Assembly: GCA_947589355.1 (NCBI GenBank)
Contig: CANPZC010000008.1
Coordinates: forward strand, 30,662 to 94,661
DNA length: 64,000 bases
From: an uncultured Clostridia bacterium
GTDB lineage: Bacteria > Bacillota > Clostridia > Oscillospirales > Ruminococcaceae
Direction: 5' to 3'
This document shows, piece by piece, positions 34,425 to 41,174 of the stretch. The notes under the pieces were generated by a model. It ran no database searches. It saw nothing but the letters and a program-made list of their open reading frames with translations, and was not told where the DNA came from. Position 1 is the first letter of the stretch. Each line of letters starts with the position of its first letter. Made by a program: the position numbers and the translations under genes.

Positions 34425-36401
34425 ATGAATAAACGTATTCTGGCGGCGTTTACGGCTATTGCTGTAGCTGCTTCTACGCTGACCTTTATGTCGTTTGCGG
34501 CTGATGACAGCAATACTAAAGACGGCGTACCTGTTCTGAGCGGAACTTTTGCGGAGAGCGAAGCTTACAAGTCTGCAAACAACCCGCCTCTCGACATTGC
34601 AAACGTATTCCACTTGTTTGCATTTGAGGACATTACTCTTAATGCGCACTGTAACGGAAACTTTGCTGCGCCTACTGTTAATGCGCTTCAGGCAAGCGGT
34701 ACAAACCAAAAGGGCGAACAAGTCGGAAACACCGGCACACATCCTGATGTATTGGGCGAAATAAGTCTTGCGACTAAGAGCTTGCAAATTCAGGGTTCAA
34801 CTAAAGTAGACGAATTGCTTGTTCCCAAAAGTCATGTTATTACTGATGCAAACGGCGATTTCATCGATGAGTCCAATATGTCTCCAAAACCTGTTGACGA
34901 AAACGGTAAAGTAGTCGGTCAGATAAAGATAGGCGTGGATAAGGCAAATGCAAATCTTGTTGATATGAAAGACAGTTATGTTGGTTTTATTGACAACTCG
35001 TATGTGGATTTTGCTGATTATCAGAAAAAGTATGCTGAGTTTTCAAAGAATCTTGCAAAGCTTGATTCCAATGTAACATTAAGCGGTGACGAAAATGCGC
35101 AAAAGGCTACTGTTAATCTTGCCGCAAACAAAGCTAATGTTCTTAACATGACCGCTGAAGAATTTGCAAAATACCAAAATGGTTTTGAAATTAAGAATGT
35201 TGTCTTTGAAGACACCAATAATGATGGCAAAAAAGAGTATCCAGGTACACAGTCTCTTATCATAAACGTTGATATGAAAGGTGTCAAACTAGCAGAGGGC
35301 AAGAAAGAGAAAGAATATACAACCAACTCTCAAACATTCGTTTACCGCACTGATGAGAAAAACAATCCGGTAACTAATGCTGAAGTAAATGTTTTGGACG
35401 GAACAATAATTCTTTGGAACATATACGACAGTTCTTCAAAAGACTATTGTTACCACGGTACATACACTTTTGGCAAAGCTTCTCTCGGAAGCGTACTTGC
35501 TCCGTATGCGGCGATATATGCAAATCAGAATGTTGACGGAAACATTATAGCAAACACTATAGAGACCAATGCAGAGTCTCACAGATGTGACTTCATGGGT
35601 CCGCTTCCTGTATCATTTAAAAAGCCGACATCATCTACTACGCCTACAGAAAGCGAGACTGACAGCAGCAGCAAGACTGAGAGTCAGCCCGAAAGCAAAC
35701 CCACTGAAAGCAAACCCACTGAAAGCACACCTACCGAAAGCAAACCTACCGAAAGCAAACCCACTGAAAGCACACCTACCGAAAGTGAGCCTACCGAAAG
35801 CAAGCCCACTGAAAGCACACCTACCGAAAGCAAGCCCACTGAAAGCATACCTACCGAAAGCAAGCCCACTGAAAGCACACCTACCGAAAGCAAGCCCACT
35901 GAAAGCACACCTACTGAAAGTGAGCCTACCGAAAGCAAGCCCACTGAAAGCACACCTACTGAAAGCAAACCCACTGAAAGCACACCTACCGAAAGCAAGC
36001 CCACTGAAAGCACACCTACTGAAAGCAAACCCGGTGACAGCGTTGCAGATGAGGGTGACGACAACAGCAAGAACGACAGCAGTAATGTTGACAGCGTAGC
36101 TGATGAAACTGACAACAACAGCAAGACCGACAGTGTTGTTGACAGTGTTGACAACGACAATGATAACAACAGCAAGACCGAAAGCAATGTTTCTTCCGAA
36201 AATGACGAGGGCGTTGCAAATGGCGGAGACGGTAACGACCGCGACACGGGAATAGGAAATGACGGCGACGAAAACAACAGACCGTCCAACTCCACCCCGT
36301 CAAGCCCGAAGACCGGTGACTCTGCTCCTGCTGCACTTGCGCTGGCTTTGATAGGCTCTGCGCTTGTTATAACAGCCGCTAAGAAGGGCAAAGACAAATA
36401 A
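34425..36401 (+). CDS. Anchored surface protein: choice-of-anchor-A domain plus PTESx repeat stalk
   Basis: The 658-residue protein has a signal peptide (ILAAFTAIAVAASTLTFMSFA). A choice-of-anchor A type domain follows at about 45-395, ending with the characteristic TIILWNIYDS, SLGSVLAPYAAIYA and NVDGNIIA motifs. Next come a 22-unit PTES-x repeat stalk (residues 426-535), an acidic Ser/Asp/Asn-rich stretch, and a C-terminal SPKTGDSAPAALALALIGSA segment with a basic tail. PKTG-D is an LPxTG-like sorting signal, so covalent wall attachment by a sortase is likely. The ligand is unknown. Repeat number may vary between strains. Confidence 0.85.
   Translation: MNKRILAAFTAIAVAASTLTFMSFAADDSNTKDGVPVLSGTFAESEAYKSANNPPLDIANVFHLFAFEDITLNAHCNGNFAAPTVNALQASGTNQKGEQVGNTGTHPDVLGEISLATKSLQIQGSTKVDELLVPKSHVITDANGDFIDESNMSPKPVDENGKVVGQIKIGVDKANANLVDMKDSYVGFIDNSYVDFADYQKKYAEFSKNLAKLDSNVTLSGDENAQKATVNLAANKANVLNMTAEEFAKYQNGFEIKNVVFEDTNNDGKKEYPGTQSLIINVDMKGVKLAEGKKEKEYTTNSQTFVYRTDEKNNPVTNAEVNVLDGTIILWNIYDSSSKDYCYHGTYTFGKASLGSVLAPYAAIYANQNVDGNIIANTIETNAESHRCDFMGPLPVSFKKPTSSTTPTESETDSSSKTESQPESKPTESKPTESTPTESKPTESKPTESTPTESEPTESKPTESTPTESKPTESIPTESKPTESTPTESKPTESTPTESEPTESKPTESTPTESKPTESTPTESKPTESTPTESKPGDSVADEGDDNSKNDSSNVDSVADETDNNSKTDSVVDSVDNDNDNNSKTESNVSSENDEGVANGGDGNDRDTGIGNDGDENNRPSNSTPSSPKTGDSAPAALALALIGSALVITAAKKGKDK
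35700..36029 (+). repeat. 15-base tandem repeat encoding PTES(K/T/E/I), 22 units
   Basis: Twenty-two consecutive 15-base units encode Pro-Thr-Glu-Ser plus a variable fifth residue, usually alternating Lys and Thr. The units differ mainly at synonymous positions (CCC/CCT, ACT/ACC, AAA/AAG). The repeat keeps other frames open on both strands, which gives long but spurious reading frames. Confidence 0.95.
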
Positions 36402-36414
36402 TCGGACATAAATA

Positions 36415-36446
36415 AAGACCGCGGATCAGATCTGCGGTCTTATTTT
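36415..36446. terminator. Bidirectional terminator between the surface protein and xylanase genes
   Basis: Arms AAGACCGC (36415-36422) and GCGGTCTT (36434-36441) are followed by a T-rich run on the + strand. It lies between two convergent genes. Confidence 0.85.
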
Positions 36447-36449
36447 TTA

Positions 36450-37412
36450 TTAAAATTGCGTTATGCGGTAGAATGCCTCGGTGGGGTCGCCGTTTTTATC
36501 AAACAGCAGCGCGGTGCAGTCACGCTTGAAGTGGAAGTTATTTAGCCAGCTTTGGTCATCGCGCACGCCCCACAAGGTCGCGCTCTCTATGATCTCGCTG
36601 TACTCGCGCATTATGGCGAAAAGCTGCTGATAGAGCGTTGCCTGTTTTTCTATTTGCTCGGCGGACATTTGCGAAAGCGGCGTGGGGTCATCCATCTCGG
36701 GCAGACCGACATCGATCTCGGTGACGTGTATAGGCAGCCCGAGCTTTGAAAAGTCTTCAAACGCGCGTTTGAGCGCATCGGCGGTGCAGGTTTTTATATT
36801 GATATGGCACTGCATTCCTATCGCATCTATGAGCCCCTCGGCTTTCAGCAGGTTTACAAGCTTTATCATGTTTTTGCGCTTGGGTGCTTCGTACTCGTTG
36901 AAATCGTTATAGACGAGCTTTTTATCGGGCAGCAGGCGGCGCGCCATGCGATAGACGGTCATGAAATAGTCATCGCCAAGCTTTCGCAGCCACACGGTAT
37001 CTCTAAGCCAGCCGTTCCAGTCGTCTGAAATAGCTTCGTTGAGTACGTCCCAGCTGGAAATTTTGCTGTACCTCTCCCCTGCTGTTTTCATTTGCTCCTG
37101 CAAAAGCTGCAAGAGGCGCTGCTTGCTTAAATCCTCGAAAACATCGGGATAAATACCCTGATGCCACACGAAATTGTGTCCGCGGACTTCGATGCCGTTT
37201 TCAATGGCGAAATTGTAGATCTTATCTGCATTTGCAAAATCAAAGGTAAGGTCACGCCTGCGCAGACCTGCAAACTTCATTTCGTACTCACAGGTAACGG
37301 AGCTAAAGTGCTTTAAGATAAGCTGCTTATCGTTATCAAGGCAGCGATTGTTTACCGCCGCGCCTATCTTGAAATAGTCTTTATATACATCTTTAAGAGA
37401 AACAGTTGACAT
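36450..37412 (-). CDS. GH10 endo-beta-1,4-xylanase-type glycosidase, no signal peptide
   Basis: The 320-residue single-domain GH10 TIM barrel has RGHNFVWHQG, the acid/base glutamate in SSWDVLNEAI, YNDFNEYEAPKR, GMQCHIN, the nucleophile glutamate in IHVTEIDVGLPE, and TLWGVRDDQSW. GH10 enzymes cut beta-1,4-xylan. The ATG at 37412 follows AAAGGGG. No signal peptide, binding module or dockerin is present, so it is probably cytoplasmic and acts on imported xylo-oligosaccharides. It has its own promoter, and no xylose genes lie nearby. Confidence 0.92.
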   Translation of the reverse strand: MSTVSLKDVYKDYFKIGAAVNNRCLDNDKQLILKHFSSVTCEYEMKFAGLRRRDLTFDFANADKIYNFAIENGIEVRGHNFVWHQGIYPDVFEDLSKQRLLQLLQEQMKTAGERYSKISSWDVLNEAISDDWNGWLRDTVWLRKLGDDYFMTVYRMARRLLPDKKLVYNDFNEYEAPKRKNMIKLVNLLKAEGLIDAIGMQCHINIKTCTADALKRAFEDFSKLGLPIHVTEIDVGLPEMDDPTPLSQMSAEQIEKQATLYQQLFAIMREYSEIIESATLWGVRDDQSWLNNFHFKRDCTALLFDKNGDPTEAFYRITQF

Positions 37413-37448
37413 TGTGTATCCCCTTTCGACATCTGCAATATTATGTAA

Positions 37449-37477
37449 ATTGTATACCATTTAATTTGAGATGTCAA
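37449..37477 (-). promoter_or_regulatory. Promoter of the GH10 gene
   Basis: Minus-strand TTGACA (37472-37477), 17 bases, TACAAT (37449-37454), about 40 bases before the start codon. Confidence 0.85.
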
Positions 37478-37501
37478 GCATTTAACAAAAAGTTTACAAA
37501 C

Positions 37502-37530
37502 AAAAAAGACCGCCATTTCTGACGGTCTTT
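37502..37530 (-). terminator. Terminator of the sodium/solute symporter gene
   Basis: Minus-strand stem AAAGACCG / CGGTCTTT followed by a run of Ts. It lies 14 bases after the symporter stop. Confidence 0.8.
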
Positions 37531-37543
37531 ATGTACGGAATAA

Positions 37544-39088
37544 TTATTCAGACTTCATTTCTTCTTTTACGGCATTGAACTCGTCTATTATCTCCTGCTC
37601 GGGTGCGGCGGTAGCGAGGGAAACTACTATTGTTACCACAAGCGCGATGATGAATGCGGGGAGCAGCTCATATATTGTGAACAAGCCGCCGAGCTTACTT
37701 ATTGCGAATTTCCAGACGAACACCATTACGCCGCCGGAGACAAGACCGCACATTGCGCCCCATTTGTTGGTTCTCTTCCAGAACAGTGAGCAGAGCATCA
37801 GAGGGCCGAACGTTGCGCCGAAGCCTGCCCAAGCGAATGATACTATTCTGAACACAGAACTATTGGGATCCCACGCGAAGATGACGCCGAGTATCGCTAT
37901 TGCGATGAGTACGATTCTAGCGGTTATCATGGACATTTTTTCGGATATCTTTACTTTGAAAACGCCCTTGATTATGTTTTCCGACATACTGGAAGATGCG
38001 GCGAGAAGCTGTGAATCGGCAGTTGACATGGTACACGCAAGAATGCCTGCGAATATCAGACCTGCGGCAAGCGCGAATATTACGCCTTTATCGCTGAGTA
38101 CTGTTGCTATTTTCATTATGACGGTCTCGGAATCGGCGCTGGTGGTGAGTTTTTCGATAGTGCCGTTTGCAGAGAGCGTACTGCCGATGAAGCCTATAAA
38201 TATGGCGACTGACATAGCGATAACCACCCAAACGGAAGCGATACGCCTTGACAGCTTGACATTCTTTTTATCTTTGATAGCCATAAATCTCAGCAGGATA
38301 TGCGGCATACCAAAGTAGCCGAGACCCCACGCCAGCGTTGAGACTATCTGCAAGAACGAATAGCTGTTTGAGCCGCCTGTTTCGGGGTCATATATGCTGG
38401 TGAGCGAGAAGTAGCCGCCGACCGACCTTGCGTTATCTACAACATTAGAAAGGCCGCCTGCGGTATTTACGCCGTAAACAACAATGATTATAAGAGCTAA
38501 CGTCATAACGATGCTCTGGATAAGGTCGGTGAAGCTGGCAGCCGAGAAGCCGCCGAGCATGGTATACGAAATTATTACTATTGCGGATATTATCATTGCG
38601 ACGTGGTAATTTGCGCCGAACAGTGTCTGGAACAGCTTGCCGCACGCAGAGAAGCCCGATGCGGTATACGGCACGAAGAACACGATGATTATCACCGCTG
38701 ATATACCCATTATTACGCCGCTTTTATCGTGGAAGCGGTCGGCAAAAAAGTCGGGTATGGTAATTGAGTTGGTCTTTTGCGAATAGACTCTCAGCCTTTT
38801 GGCGACTATGAGCCAGTTGAGGTATGTACCGACGGCGAGACCTATGATAGTCCAGCCTGCTTCGGCAAGACCCGTAAAATACGCAAGTCCCGGCAGACCC
38901 ATAAGCAGGTAGCTGCTCATATCCGAGGCTTCGGCGCTCATAGCCGACACCAGCGGGCCTAGTTTTCTTCCTCCAAGATAGTAGTCGCCGACGTCTTTAT
39001 TTCTTCTTGAATAAAAAACGCCTATCATTACCATTCCCGAAAGGTAGAGAATAATTGTTATAAGGATACAAATTTCACTTGTTCCCAT
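37544..39088 (-). CDS. putP: Sodium/proline-type symporter (SSS family)
   Basis: The 514-residue protein has about 13 membrane helices. SSS-family landmarks include GDYYLGGRKLGPLVSAMSAE and ASDMSSYLLMGLPG near the N-terminus and GFSAASFTDLIQSIVM mid-protein. The overall pattern is closest to PutP, which imports L-proline with Na+; other substrates in this family cannot be excluded. The ATG at 39088 is preferred over a GTG six bases upstream; the ribosome binding site is weak. It is monocistronic, with its own promoter and terminator. Confidence 0.88.
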   Translation of the reverse strand: MGTSEICILITIILYLSGMVMIGVFYSRRNKDVGDYYLGGRKLGPLVSAMSAEASDMSSYLLMGLPGLAYFTGLAEAGWTIIGLAVGTYLNWLIVAKRLRVYSQKTNSITIPDFFADRFHDKSGVIMGISAVIIIVFFVPYTASGFSACGKLFQTLFGANYHVAMIISAIVIISYTMLGGFSAASFTDLIQSIVMTLALIIIVVYGVNTAGGLSNVVDNARSVGGYFSLTSIYDPETGGSNSYSFLQIVSTLAWGLGYFGMPHILLRFMAIKDKKNVKLSRRIASVWVVIAMSVAIFIGFIGSTLSANGTIEKLTTSADSETVIMKIATVLSDKGVIFALAAGLIFAGILACTMSTADSQLLAASSSMSENIIKGVFKVKISEKMSMITARIVLIAIAILGVIFAWDPNSSVFRIVSFAWAGFGATFGPLMLCSLFWKRTNKWGAMCGLVSGGVMVFVWKFAISKLGGLFTIYELLPAFIIALVVTIVVSLATAAPEQEIIDEFNAVKEEMKSE

Positions 39089-39167
39089 TTTCACGCGGCG
39101 AAATTCTGCCGCTTCCCCCTCTCATACTTATATACTTACAAAAAGCGCTAAAACAGCACATGGATAT

Positions 39168-39196
39168 ATTATAGCATATTTTTTACCTCATGGCAA
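39168..39196 (-). promoter_or_regulatory. Promoter of the symporter gene
   Basis: Minus-strand TTGCCA (39191-39196), 17 bases, TATAAT (39168-39173), about 75 bases before the start codon. Confidence 0.75.
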
Positions 39197-39343
39197 GACT
39201 TTTTTTCATTACCACGCTAAAAAAGTAAAAATAACGCGTTGTATGAACTTATTTTAATGCTTACAATTTGTATATAAATGCGCCATTAAATATAAGTAAA
39301 ATTCGGGAATTCATTTCTCTCAGTTTACACAGCTATCGGCGCA

Positions 39344-39485
39344 GCCCCAAATCACATCATTTTGTGATTTGGGGCGTGAGGGTACCGGAGCCGATGCAGG
39401 AATGGGGTCTACTGTTTCCCCTTACGGGAAAACAGAGGGGGAACAAGTTCGGGGTTCCCCCGTGAAGTGCCGACTTTGTCGGCAC
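39344..39485. other. Chain of strong hairpins upstream of the symporter promoter
   Basis: Within about 140 bases there is a 13-bp perfect hairpin (39344-39356 with 39363-39375), a CTGTTTCCC/GGGAAAACAG hairpin, a CGGGG/CCCCCG hairpin and an 8-bp GTGCCGAC/GTCGGCAC hairpin (39467-39474 with 39478-39485). The pieces ATCGGC and GCCGAT could also close the first hairpin as an outer stem. No reading frame of note is present. It looks like a structured RNA or a small palindromic genomic element; I cannot assign a family. Confidence 0.5.
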
Positions 39486-39486
39486 G

Positions 39487-39518
39487 CAAAAAAAGAGCGG
39501 ATAATTACTATCCGCTCT
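39487..39518 (-). terminator. Terminator of the ORF-less transcript
   Basis: On the minus strand, arms AGAGCGGATA and TATCCGCTCT enclose a 5-base loop, followed by T7. Confidence 0.9.
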
Positions 39519-39682
39519 CTATATATCCGTTTGTTAAGCTAAAGTAACCGGTGGACTCACTCCTTAAACTTTAAATAATATTCAGACTGAAATGCGTTGC
39601 CGCTTTATATATCCTCATGACAATGCACCCTTTCATAATTTGTTTAAGAGATCTACGCGCCGCTGCTGCGACACTTTCAACG

Positions 39683-39691
39683 TCAAGTCAT
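39683..39691 (-). other. Two-codon minigene Met-Thr-stop
   Basis: AAAAGG, 8 bases (TGAGTCCG), then ATG-ACT-TGA on the minus strand. Confidence 0.45.
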
Positions 39692-39799
39692 CGGACTCAC
39701 CTTTTCAAATAAATTTCTTTCGGGTAAAAAGCCTGACTGTTAGGTGGACTCACTCCCCTGTATAAATTTTGATTTGAACGTTTCTCGCGAAACAAATAC

Positions 39800-39808
39800 T
39801 TATCTCAT
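39800..39808 (-). other. Two-codon minigene Met-Arg-stop
   Basis: AAAGG, 8 bases (TGAGTCCA), then ATG-AGA-TAA on the minus strand. Confidence 0.45.
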
Positions 39809-39856
39809 TGGACTCACCTTTATACAAATTTTTAAGATGCCTTTTGGGAAAGCTGC

Positions 39857-39865
39857 TTAGTACAT
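39857..39865 (-). other. Two-codon minigene Met-Tyr-stop
   Basis: AAGGAG, 8 bases (TGAGTCCG), then ATG-TAC-TAA on the minus strand. The spacing is ideal for initiation. Confidence 0.45.
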
Positions 39866-40316
39866 CGGACTCACTCCTTGCTGCTTATTTCTTAATGTAA
39901 ATGTACGCCTTTCTCAAAATCATATTGCCCACTCTTCTTTCCGGGATAAGTTTAGGATCTATCGTATTCAATTGTAATTTTTCGATACCTTAAAGTTTCA
40001 TAGACTTACTGCTTGATCTGCCGTTTGCGTGCCGCTCATCGTCTTTGATAACTTCATCGTTTGAACCGTTGCCGCCCTAAGCGCATTTAACTGACGTTCC
40101 TCTTATCTTACGATGCTGAAGCCCGCGTGGTATCGAGCTGTCTGTTCACTGTCCATCGGACTCCCCACCTTTCTTTCGTGATTTAAGCTATGCTATGTAT
40201 CAAACGCGCCGTGGTAAATATGCTGTATGTTATGGAGGTTTGATATTCCTCATCGCCGCTTATATAAATAGTACTCGGTACTGAAGCTCTTTGGCTCTTT
40301 CCTTTTCCTTGATTAT

Positions 40317-40345
40317 ATAATAACATACTTTTTGTGAGTTGTCAA
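40317..40345 (-). promoter_or_regulatory. Strong promoter of the ORF-less transcript
   Basis: Minus-strand TTGACA (40340-40345), 17 bases, TATTAT (40317-40322). It diverges from the DUF1292 promoter at 40405-40433. Confidence 0.85.
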
Positions 40346-40404
40346 TAGTTTTTTTCAACTTTTTTCAAAAATTTTTATTTAATATTTCTTTTACAATTAC
40401 TGTC

Positions 40405-40433
40405 TTGACTTTCGTATTCAAATGTATTATAAT
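40405..40433 (+). promoter_or_regulatory. Consensus promoter of the DUF1292 gene
   Basis: TTGACT (40405-40410), 17 bases, TATAAT (40428-40433), about 50 bases before the ATG, which follows AAGGAGG. Confidence 0.88.
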
Positions 40434-40485
40434 AGTATTGTTGAGCTGCTTTACACAGCTTATTTGTTTTTAAGGAGGAATTATC

Positions 40486-40809
40486 ATGGCTGACAATATG
40501 ATAGATAACGAGAACGAATACACGCCCGATCTTTACACGCTGGTTGACGAAGACGGTCAGGAGATGACCTTTGAGATGCTCGATTCCATGGAGTACAACG
40601 GTGAGACATACTACGCGCTGACGCCATACCCAGAAGATCTTGATCATGACGGCGAGGTAGTTATTTTGAAAGCTGTTATTGAAAACGACGAGGAACTTAT
40701 GGTCTCGATAGAAGACGATGAGGAATACGAAAAGATAGGCGCTGAGTTTCTTCGCCGCATAAACGAGATATTTGATTTTGATGATGACGAAGACGATGCA
40801 GAAGAATAG
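40486..40809 (+). CDS. DUF1292 (YrzB-like) small acidic protein
   Basis: The 107-residue, very acidic protein has the DUF1292 pattern (YTLVDEDGQEMTFEMLDSME, YYALTPYPED, then VVILKAVIEND and a DDEEY C-terminal part) and a poly-acidic tail. The family is widespread in Firmicutes and often lies near RNase J and Fur-type genes. Its function is not established. Here it is followed directly by a 6S RNA candidate, and rnj lies convergent beyond that, which fits the usual neighbourhood. Confidence 0.85.
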   Translation: MADNMIDNENEYTPDLYTLVDEDGQEMTFEMLDSMEYNGETYYALTPYPEDLDHDGEVVILKAVIENDEELMVSIEDDEEYEKIGAEFLRRINEIFDFDDDEDDAEE

Positions 40810-40832
40810 CAGATAATGCTGAAAATTTCCTA

Positions 40833-40861
40833 TTGCATTTTTGACTGAAATGTGCTAGAAT
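40833..40861 (+). promoter_or_regulatory. Promoter of the 6S RNA candidate
   Basis: TTGCAT (40833-40838), 17 bases, TAGAAT (40856-40861), placing the RNA start near 40868. Confidence 0.7.
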
Positions 40862-40867
40862 AATATC

Positions 40868-41122
40868 AAGATGATATTCTGCCTTGTGCGAGTGATCAGA
40901 TCAATATAATCCAACACTATTTAAAAGGAAGTCCGGCTCTTTGTGCGGATTGCAGACTTTCCCGTCGTCGCCGCTATATGCCGCGACAGCAACGGACGAA
41001 GGGAGCGCGAAACACGAAGGAGGGCGTATCCACCCTGCAACAGCGGGTTTTATATGCTGATGCATCGGCAAGGCGGAGATATGAAAATAAGGCTGCTTCT
41101 TATTAAAAGAGGCAGCTTTTTT
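40868..41122 (+). ncRNA. ssrS: 6S RNA candidate
   Basis: The sequence folds as one long interrupted hairpin. The 5' end around GCCTTG-TGC-GA-GTG-ATCAG (40884-40903) pairs with CTGAT-GCA-TC-GG-CAAGGC (41058-41075). Above that is a large central bubble, with an A/T-rich 5' strand and a small CAGC/GCTG hairpin on the 3' strand. The upper stem pairs CTCTTTGTG with CACGAAGGAG and CTTTCCCGTC with GACGAAGGGAG, under a GTCGC/GCGAC cap. That is the 6S architecture, an open-promoter mimic that binds housekeeping RNA polymerase. It has its own promoter and terminator, and no convincing protein is encoded. I identified it by structure and not by sequence match. Confidence 0.68.
41089..41122 (+). terminator. 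Terminator of the 6S RNA candidate
   Basis: Imperfect arms GGCTGCTTCTT and AGAGGCAGC, then T6 at 41117-41122. Confidence 0.8.
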
Positions 41123-41174
41123 GTGCGCAAAAATACCCGAAAGTCTTTTCTTTCGGGCATTTGTTTTAAGCTGT

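Larger units (their letters stand above)
39487..40310 (-). ncRNA. ORF-less transcription unit with repeated SD-GTGAGTCC motifs and minigenes
   Basis: A consensus promoter (40317-40345) and a strong minus-strand terminator (39487-39518) bound about 820 bases with no reading frame above roughly 21 codons. Six copies of the motif GTGAGTCC (one variant GGGAGTCC) occur on the minus strand at 40158-40165, 39867-39874, 39810-39817, 39746-39753, 39693-39700 and 39553-39560. Each is preceded by AAGGAG, AAAGG or AGGGGAG. Four run into an ATG (GAGTCC-G/A-ATG). Three of these encode only Met-Tyr, Met-Arg or Met-Thr before a stop; the fourth encodes 17 residues. It is either a large non-coding RNA or a translated array of leader minigenes. 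Confidence 0.6.

Noticed and set aside
35700..36029. Regular 15-base repeats considered as a CRISPR or minisatellite of non-coding type
   Set aside because: They are in frame within a signal-peptide-bearing anchored protein and encode a typical Pro/Thr/Ser-rich stalk.
35684..36409. Long open frame (241 codons) on the minus strand opposite the surface-protein repeats, and another + strand frame at 35569-36099
   Set aside because: Both are products of the 15-base repeat, which has no stop in several frames. Their translations are pure low complexity, with no ribosome binding site or promoter.
39268..39465. 65-codon + strand frame across the hairpin chain upstream of the symporter
   Set aside because: It runs through strong palindromes, has no ribosome binding site and no recognisable sequence. 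A structured-DNA or RNA explanation fits better.
39553..40165. Repeated GGACTCAC motifs considered as a CRISPR array
   Set aside because: The copies are only about 8-13 bases long, and spacing varies from about 53 to 291 bases. There are no cas genes, and the motif sits at Shine-Dalgarno/ATG positions.
40924..40945. GGAAGTCCGG, which resembles the start of RNase P RNA
   Set aside because: The other conserved RNase P blocks (the 3' P4 strand and the GGTAAGAGCGCACC-type region) are missing; the long-rod fold fits 6S RNA.
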